Assembly (NCBI GenBank): GCA_911728435.2
Contig: OU452198.1
Location: forward strand, 5,270,001 to 5,334,000
Direction: 5' to 3'
DNA: 64,000 nt
DNA from: Apoderus coryli
Taxonomy: Eukaryota; Arthropoda; Insecta; Coleoptera; Attelabidae
The notes beneath the pieces are model-generated. The model saw only the letters and a list, made by a program, of their open reading frames with translations. It made no database searches and was not told the origin of the DNA. The translations under genes and the position numbers were made by a program. Positions 57,336 through 64,000 of the stretch are shown here, in pieces (positions within the stretch are counted from its first letter, which is position 1; each line of letters opens with the position of its first letter).

Positions 57336-57711
57336 TTATTTCAGATAAAAATTCAATAATCTGACAGCTGACAGTGTTGCTAATATCTAAGTAGCTTGCC
57401 CAAAAGAAGAAAACATATGTTTTCGAAAAAATATTGACATTCCTTAAATATCATATGTTACCTCACTTTATTTCGTTCTTCTGATATAAAACTCAATTTA
57501 GCCTTTAAGCAAAAGCTAATGCAAGTGAGCCTGAAAATCATCAGTTCAATTAAGCGAGTGGTAGATGGATATCACTTGTTCCAATAAATGTCAAAATATG
57601 TGAAACGTGAATAAGGTTATTAATTATCAATAAAAATAGTAAGTAACACGTAAACCAAACAATCTTGAATAAGTAAATTTTACTAACGAAGACTATTGTT
57701 GAATTAAAAAA

Positions 57712-58114
57712 ATGGACTTCATAAGAAACATTCCAGTTCATATGGTAATATATTCAACATAGTAACTCTATAAGACTTTAACGAAATCAATTTTAGGACT
57801 TTGATGGGCAAGCTAGAGCTGAAAGATTGTCTCGTCTTATAATCACATTATTTGGTGCTGTAGGACTAATTTGGGGTTATTTCGTGCAGCAATTTTCACA
57901 AACTGTGTATATTCTAGGTGCTGGAGTAGTTTTAGCAGCATTGGTAATAAATGTATTGGTTTTAAGTTAGGTATATTATTCATCTCTTTGGGAAACTTTT
58001 CAGATAACCATACCACCATGGCCAATGTACCGTAGAAAACCACTCAACTGGCAACCAGCTAGAAATCCAGACGGTACAAGAGAAGCAGTATCGAAAAAGA
58101 GCAAAAAGAAGTAA
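57712..58114 (+). CDS. SPCS1: Signal peptidase complex subunit 1 (SPCS1/Spase12)
   Basis: Three exons, 57712-57744, 57797-57943 and 58004-58114, with GT-AG introns of 52 and 60 bp, all phase 0. They encode 96 residues (family about 100). SPCS1 is a non-catalytic subunit of the ER-membrane signal peptidase complex, which removes signal peptides from secretory proteins. The protein reads MDFIRNIPVHM, then DFDGQARAERLSR, two membrane helices (IITLFGAVGLIWGYFV and VYILGAGVVLAALITI) separated by the short luminal turn QQFSQT, then PPWPMYRRKPLNW and a lysine-rich cytosolic tail ending KKSKKK. QQFSQTVYILGAG and PPWP.YRR are strongly conserved in insects. The short first exon is supported by its phase and by similar leaders in other insects. 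The 5' UTR and promoter were not defined. Confidence 0.93.
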
Positions 58115-58164
58115 TTATATGGAGAATTATCAATTATTTAATTTATTTTAAACATTTTGAATAT

Positions 58165-58170
58165 AATAAA
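58165..58170 (+). promoter_or_regulatory. Polyadenylation signal of SPCS1
   Basis: AATAAA lies about 50 bases after the stop codon, with a second AATAAA at 58173-58178. Confidence 0.6.
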
Positions 58171-58179
58171 CAAATAAAA

Positions 58180-58820
58180 CAACAACTTTAATTTGTATAG
58201 TATAGATCTTTATTTTTTTTAATACTGTTCCAACATATACAGTGCACAATTGTTCTTATTGTTAATAACTGTATAAAACTAAAGCTTTCAATTTTTAAAT
58301 ATAAAAAAAGGCAAACATAATTGATAGTAAGTACTACATTAATAGGTTTCCTTTTTTTTTGGTTACGTATTTTTCATATTCGTATGTTTAGCTAGTTTAT
58401 TGTTTAAACTAACTTAAAGTTACGTCTTCGAATTCATTCTCGATTGTTTAGTTTAGTATAGGATTATAAAAACTAAAATTTAATTGTCGATCAAGCCATA
58501 TTTTATTGAGTTACACTTTTTACTGCACTTGTGTATGATTCCTTCCTTTCATATTTCCCGGTTAGTTCTTTTAGAAGAATCTTATTTTCATTTGATTCTC
58601 GAAGATAGCCAAATGGTGGGTAAAATAAACAACATCGAAAACTTCTTCTACCTACCAAAATCACTTAAATCTCTTCAAAAGACTCAAATCTTCGACATAA
58701 TATTTTTATAGGTTATCTTAATCAAGATCTTAAGAAGTAATGCGTTTTTTTTTTTAAAAGTAGAATGCTCGATTATTGTTTAAATAGGAAAGGGGCTTAT
58801 TGCTTGTAGTTATTTACGTA
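58180..58820. other. Intergenic; no gene recognised
   Basis: AT-rich non-coding DNA. A 75-residue open frame at 58484-58711 has no recognisable domain. Confidence 0.5.
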
Positions 58821-58821
58821 A

Positions 58822-59100
58822 TTAGGGCTCGTTGTGTAAACTTCACATGCGTGCGTTAATAATGTCCCACGTGTTACGTACAAAATTTTATATACAACTG
58901 ATTAGTATTATAAAAAAATTAATTCAATTCAACGTATAGTTAATATTAGCTGAGAACACAAGGTACCGCTGACCATATTTTGCCACCATAGCAACATGGA
59001 CAAACAACATTCTCATTACCGCACTAGTGCGGTAATATACGTCATTATCACATTGAAAATAGTGTCAAATCGTATTACATGACAGTTGTAGATATATATC
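58822..59100. repeat. Dispersed repeat, copy 2 (inverted relative to 13685-14110)
   Basis: Contains CTTCACATGCGTGCGTTAAT, CCCACGTGTTACGTAC, CAAGGTACCGCTGACC, AACAACATTCTCATTACCGC, ACTAGTGCGGTAATATAC and ATTACATGACAGTTGTAGAT. These match the 13.7-kb copy in reverse complement. Confidence 0.75.
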
Positions 59101-59570
59101 TAAATGCATGATCAGTTATAACTCAAAAAACATAGCTCAATCTAATTACAAACAAAATGTCACACAAAATTATAATAAGTAATTAATTCTTACGAGCTAA
59201 TATACAAAAATACTTTGTTTTATCATTTATTACTTATTATTTCCTTTTCCAATTCACGATTAATACATTTTTTTGTTATAAACGAGATCCATTATTACAA
59301 ATATTTAAAATAATATAAACAATAATTTAGAAATAAAGTTAAATAAAATATACGTACTTATCTATGGCAAGTTATAAAATAACAGGTACCTGTCTACATA
59401 CTTAAAATAGTGCAGAGTATCTACAAATACTATATACTACAGAAGTTATGGAATTTATTTTTATAACGGTAAAAAGAAATTAAGGAATTTAGGCGAAATG
59501 GTCATTTGTATTAATAAAACTTGATTGTTGAGCTGGAAAATCTAATTAGAGATAAATTCTGAATTATCAA
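59100..59570. other. No gene recognised
   Basis: AT-rich; nothing structured was noticed. Confidence 0.5.
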
Positions 59571-59572
59571 AA

Positions 59573-59834
59573 TTAACATTAATGCCTTATGAGGAAATTG
59601 TGGGATATAGGGCGAAGTAGTCACAACATTCAATTAAAAGGCAACGTTTCGTGATTTTATTATCACTTTTTCAAACTCTCTCTCATCAAAATGCTGTACA
59701 TAATAATATACAAACAGTCTTGATGAGAGAGAGCTTGAAAAAGTGATAATAAAATCACGAAACGTTGCGTTCTTTTAATTGAATGTTGTGACTACTTCTC
59801 CCTATATCCCACTATTTCCTTATAAAGCATTAAT
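59573..59834. mobile_element. Short foldback element
   Basis: Arms of about 115-120 bp (59573-59695 and 59720-59834): GTGGGATATAGGGCGAAGTA, TCACAACATTCAATTAAAAG and CGTTTCGTGATTTTATTATC at the left are mirrored at the right. The loop is only about 30 bp. The right arm reads TTGATGAGAGAGAGC...ATCACGAAACGTTG, again the TGANGA...CGAAAC arrangement. Confidence 0.85.
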
Positions 59835-59839
59835 TTCGA

Positions 59840-60353
59840 GGGCCAGAAGAAACGATTTGAACATGGATTACCATTAATATTAGGTCATTCAAAAGGGCCA
59901 TATGATGACACATAGATGTCGTTACTATAATGTTTTCCATATGATTTTTATTTAAACAAATTATATTAAAAAATAATTAATATTATAAATATGTATCGTT
60001 AATTCACTTAGAACCGAAATAGAATAATATATCACAACATAAAAAGATTCTTTATTCGTTAACAGTTTGTTAGAAAACAAAAATATCGTTGTAACCTTTT
60101 ACAAATTAGGCCATAACTTAAAATAATAAATACATTAAAAGAAATGATTAATTCCATTGTGTAGATAGATTTCTTTGATTAAAAACTAAGACTAGGTGAG
60201 TGCTTTTAGCAACAGTTGTATTATTATTTTTAGTTTATTAATTTTAAACGATTCGAGTTTAAAACCTGAAACAAAAAAAATATGATCATAAACAAAATAG
60301 CACGGCGTAAAAAACATCTATGATGATTATGAAGCGGGATAATTATAATACAG
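59840..60353. other. No gene recognised
   Basis: AT-rich non-coding DNA. Confidence 0.5.
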
Positions 60354-62370
60354 CAAAGGCCCGTTAATCTGAACACATTAATATACAGACCAGGGTCGAT
60401 AATTTGAAAAATGGTAAAAAGTGAAAAAAAAATTATAGTAGGATGATATCCATTGGAAAAGGTAGAGAATATAATAAAAATGAAAGGAAAAATAAATTAC
60501 GGCCGATCTGTGGTCGGGAAGAGGGAGGGGGTGAGTTTTTAAGGGTAAAAATCGGTTAATCTCGATTTCCGGTAAAACTGCAAGTCCTATGAAAAAAACT
60601 TAAATGGCAAAGTTGTAGGTAATAAAAAGATCTACATCTTTTGTACCGACACTTTTTTCACATAACCTCAAAATTTATGTGAAAAATTCGAATAACCGAC
60701 TTTTTGGTTTTTTATTTTTATCTTTTGCAAAAAAAAATATTTTTTCACGAAATTTGGTGAAAACTTACCTTTGTATGTCCCAAACATACAGTAATTTTTT
60801 TAATTTAAAATATTCATTTTTTCACCTTATTTTGACTTAATATCGAAAAAGCACCCTAATTTTCAATCCAAAAATTCTCACGTCAAAATATCTGCTTTTT
60901 TACAAAAGTTGGTGTGTTTTTTGTTCGTTGAAATCTCTATTTTCTGATGGTATAAAAAAATAAATACACTACTATGGAAATGTTCTCAGAAAATGCAAAT
61001 AATGATCTAATAGTTTCAAATATGAATCCTTAAAAAATATCGTTGCATTTCTCCATTGTTTCTCTTAATCCATTTTTTTATATCTTCTTTGTTCGCATCT
61101 TTTTTATAAAAAATATTGGCTAAATTTGACACATTTTTCTTTTCCTTTTCCGGCAAATCCAGATGTTCTATCGCAACCATATTTTTTATAAAAAAGATGC
61201 GAACAAAGAAGATATAAAAAAATGGATTACAATTAATCAAATCTATTAATAAATGTAAAAATGATATAACACTGAACCAATTAAGATTTCAAAAAATATC
61301 ATTTGGCAAGAATTAAATCTTCTTTCATATTGGCCAATCTCCCACCTGTCATATAATTTATTATAATACTGTATTTACAATATCTTTATTGGTTTGACAT
61401 GTACCAGTTTAGTTTTACATACTTGTCAATAACTGTTAGAATTTTTATTGTGCTATGTTTTTCGTTTATTAAAGCCTATAAATCTGAAGGCGAGTATTAT
61501 TACACCACCCACAGAAGGTGCAGCAGAACAACATTGTTACAGGGCATATTATCAGCTTCAGACTTGGCTGGGTAACGAACAGATTGGGGCTTGGAGACGA
61601 AGACGGTGATGGTCTTGAAGATTTCGAAGATCCACTAGAATCGGGAAGGTTTGTCGAATCTAACGATGAAGAGATGCCATCAAACAGACAAAAACTAATG
61701 GAGAAGTAATTAGAAAAAAAAAACAGTTTCGGATTCGACTTTTTTTCATTATTTACATTTTCTGAGAACATTTACCATAGTTGTGTATATTTTTTTTATA
61801 CCATCAGAAATTAGAGATTTCAACGAACAGAAAACACACCAACTTTTTTAAAAAAGCAGATATAATATTGACGTGAGAATTTTCGATTGAAAATTAGGGT
61901 GCTTTTTCGACATTCAGTCAAAATAAGGTGAAAAATGAATATTTTGAATCAAAAAAATTACTGTATGTTTGGGACATTCAAAGGTAAGTTTTCACCAAAT
62001 TTCGTGAAAAAATAAATTTTTTTGCAAAAGATAAAAATAAAAAACCAAAAACTCGGTTATTCGAATTTTTCACATAAATTTTGAGGTTATGTGAAAAAAG
62101 TGTCAATACAAAAGTTGTAGATCTTTTTATTAGCTACAACTTTGCCATTTAACTTTTTTTCATAGGACTTGCAGTTTTCCCGGAAATCGAGATTAACCGT
62201 TTTTTTACCCTTAAAAACTTACCCCCTCCCCCTTCCCGACCTTAGATCGCCTGTAATTTATTTTTCCTTTCATTTTTCTTATATTCTCTACCTTTCCCAA
62301 TGGAATTTTTTTTGGTCCAAAAATTATCGACCCTGGTCTAATAGGACTGATCCGGATTATCGATAATTCT
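60354..62370. mobile_element. 2-kb foldback element with pogo-like ends
   Basis: Arms 60386-61010 and 61746-62340 are inverted copies of about 600-625 bp: AGACCAGGGTCGATAATTT, AATCTCGATTTCCGG, CATAACCTCAAAATTTATGT, ACGTCAAAATATC and CATTTTCTGAGAACATTT in mirrored order. The outermost sequence, CAGCAAAGGCCCGTTAATCT, with GATAATCCGGATCAG on the other side, resembles pogo/Tigger-type termini (CCGTTAATCCGAA). The 735-bp spacer contains a second inverted pair (61071-61120/61177-61227). It also contains an open frame at 61518-61709 whose product is acidic (DEDGDGLEDFEDPLESGRF) and not recognised. Confidence 0.8.
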
Positions 62371-62434
62371 TAATTAATGAGACTAAACTAACGTAAAAAA
62401 CTAACTACGTTATTCAAAAATTGGAAAAAAAATA

Positions 62435-62500
62435 TGTCCAGAGCTGGGGTTCGAACCCAGAACCTTCCGCATGCGCAGCTCACGCTCTATCAAAGACACC
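62435..62500 (-). repeat. tRNA-like B-box segment, degenerate
   Basis: The minus strand reads GATAGAGCGTGAGCTGCG, then GGTTCTGGGTTCGAACCCC and AGCTCTGG. The CTGGGTTCGAACCCCAG T-arm is perfect, but a matching acceptor stem and D arm are not convincing. It is probably a tRNA-derived SINE or pseudogene. Confidence 0.4.
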
Positions 62501-62624
62501 AAAAACCCTTTATCAAATTACTGTATTATATTCTAATAAGAGTTATGGCTTGCCACTACCTAACTGGTGAAATTTTAAACGCAATTTTCTCGAGAATTAT
62601 GGGAACAAATATCAAAAGTAACCT

Positions 62625-62872
62625 ATCGAGGTAAAACAGATAAAAAATACGGATGGATCTGTGGCTGTGAAATAAAAAATAGACTATTTTGTTTTGTGTG
62701 TTTACTTTTTGGTGGTGAAACGCATTGGACAATTAGTGGTGTTGATGATTTAGTGCATCTCGCTGAAAAGGCCAAACAGCATCTTACAAATCAAATGCGT
62801 CTAACATTATTAGGAAAAAGAAATATACAAGAACGGCTGGAAACTGCATCATGGGAACAACATTGCAATTAA
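62625..62872 (+). pseudogene. hAT transposase TTF-type zinc-finger fragment
   Basis: The frame reads KKYGWICGCEIKNRLFCFVC then LLFGGETHWTISGVDDLVHL and LTLLGKRNIQERLETA, ending at TAA 62872. This is the TTF-type zinc finger of ZMYM1-like hAT proteins (W.C....N.LFCFPCLLFGG...WT..GV.DL.HL). The downstream DUF4371 and catalytic parts are absent. The same protein class left a C-terminal fragment at 11.4-12.5 kb. Confidence 0.75.
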
Positions 62873-63029
62873 TAAGGAGAAGGTAACTAAAAATAGGTTT
62901 GTACTTTATAAACATATAAAAGCAATTAAAGTTTGTGGTACCTTTGAGCTCGCACTTGCCTTAAAACGGGGTTGGGTTTTTTTTTACATAAAAATATTTT
63001 ATACAATGTAATTGTTAGAATGTTTAATT

Positions 63030-63110
63030 TAAAAAATAATAGAAGAAGAAGGCGATGAACCATCGCCGAAACGTAGTAATAAAGTTAGACAAGCGAAATA
63101 TAACTTTCGC
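63030..63110 (+). repeat. Penelope-like or related terminal motif
   Basis: AAGAAGAAGGCGATG, AACC, then ATCGCCGAAACGTAG: a GCGATG/CATCGC stem sits before CGAAAC. This is the usual shape of this class of retroposon termini. The region around it (62880-63340) has no gene that I recognise. Confidence 0.4.
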
Positions 63111-63348
63111 TAAAATTTAAAAAAAAAATGTTTTCAAGAACCTGAAACCCAAAGAAAAAAAAATTAAAAGGAAAAATGGTCCAAGAACATAAAAAAAGAA
63201 AGATAAAACATAATGTTAGGTTTTCGCCAGTCCGGATTACCGAGATTCGGATTAACGAGTGTCTACTATACTTTCCACAGGCTAAAAAGGTTTAACATAA
63301 AATACTAGTAGCAAAATGATCTGAAGATAAAAGTATTAACTACAAATT

Positions 63349-63489
63349 GAATGGAAGAAGGTATTGAAGGCCATTCAAGAATGGATGGACTTTTTTTAAG
63401 AATTGGAAAAAGCGTTGGAATACGAGTATTGCATCGGAAGGAAATTACTTTGAGGGCGACGAAATTGATTTGGAAGAGAATAAATAAAA
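63349..63489 (+). pseudogene. Mariner transposase, C-terminal fragment
   Basis: The frame reads EWKKVLKAIQEWMDFF, a one-base shift at a T run, then KNWKKRWNTSIASEGNYFEG and DEIDLEENK with a stop. The W...I.S.G.YFEGD ending is typical of mariner transposases. The rest of the protein is absent upstream. Confidence 0.7.
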
Positions 63490-64000
63490 ATTTGATTATA
63501 TTTGATTCAGCACACTACTATAATGCGGCTCCCACTCGATGCCAAAAGAATTAGGAGCAGATTTCAGTAATCCTATGAAATTGGAGAGAACCTCAAAAAT
63601 ATTTTCACATAAGACGATATTTATATATTTTTAGGGACATGAAACTGCTTTAACTCTCAGAATGGTTTGAAAGATCATGAAAATCAGAAAATTCAAAGAC
63701 CTTTTGTCTCAAAGCTAATTCAATATCAAAATGTGGAAGGGTTGGCTACCAAAGTAAGACACCTAGAATGTTTGGCAGTACTTACTGCGCAGTCACTTTT
63801 TATGGGGTGATCTAAGAATCCCCAATTTTCAAGTTCGGAGGTAACTTTTCTTTTCATTTTAAAATTTAATAACTAATTGTTGTTCAATTTTACGCATAAT
63901 TAAGGCAGTTTTTAAATTTGATGTGACACTGATGACTTCGGTGCCGTGCAGACGAAACATGTCTGGCTAACAAGACCTTCTATGTTATTAAAGATATTTA
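63490..64000. other. No gene; Penelope-like terminal motif at 63936-63975
   Basis: CACTGATGACTTCGG...GACGAAACATGTCTGGC near the window end is a further CTGANGA...CGAAAC motif of the kind seen at retroposon ends. The element probably continues beyond the window. Confidence 0.4.

Noticed and set aside
61518..61709. Acidic 63-residue ORF in the spacer of the 2-kb foldback, considered as a gene
   Set aside because: It is short, unrecognised and inside a repeat. It is kept as part of the element description only.

Overview
This is AT-rich, intron-bearing eukaryotic DNA. It is almost certainly from an insect: the three host genes recognised are closest to insect orthologues, and the interspersed DNA carries mariner, Tc1/IS630-like, PIF/Harbinger, hAT (ZMYM1/TTF type), pogo-like and jockey-like LINE fragments of insect type. 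A neopteran such as a beetle is my guess; the order cannot be settled by eye.

Layout. 1-19 kb is gene-poor and filled with decayed transposons: a mariner at 1.2 kb, an IS630-like transposase broken up by other repeats at 2.2-4.0 kb, LINE pieces at 3.2 and 5.4 kb, a longer LINE at 7.1-9.5 kb, a hAT at 11.4-12.5 kb, a Tc1 fragment at 15.1 kb and a THAP fragment at 17.9 kb. 19.3-21.5 kb is a composite element with inverted ends that holds a Myb/SANT-like ORF, the start of a Harbinger transposase and a THAP-like ORF. 21.75-27.8 kb is a plus-strand MFS sugar/trehalose transporter gene of seven coding exons. Its introns hold several MITEs and a 1.05 kb foldback element. 27.8-40.2 kb has no host gene that I can see. 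It contains three copies of a tandem-repeat-bearing element, a Harbinger fragment and hairpins.

40.27-53.58 kb is the complete plus-strand coding sequence of ATP-citrate synthase (ATP-citrate lyase). The twelve coding exons sum to 3255 nt, or 1084 residues, with no internal stop. Its larger introns are stuffed with transposon debris, including a foldback whose arms carry a tRNA-like cloverleaf. 54.7-57.3 kb holds MITEs, two of them with visible target-site duplications. 57.71-58.11 kb is a three-exon gene for signal peptidase complex subunit 1 (SPCS1/Spase12). 59.5-64 kb is again transposon-rich, with a 2 kb foldback, a hAT zinc-finger fragment and a mariner C-terminus.

The three host genes share the plus strand but have no evident functional link. 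ATP-citrate lyase makes cytosolic acetyl-CoA for lipid synthesis, the transporter moves hexose or trehalose across a membrane, and SPCS1 belongs to the ER signal-peptide processing complex. I found no clear undescribed gene system. The most unusual feature is the density and variety of inverted-repeat (foldback) DNA, some of it associated with tRNA-like or hammerhead-like motifs.
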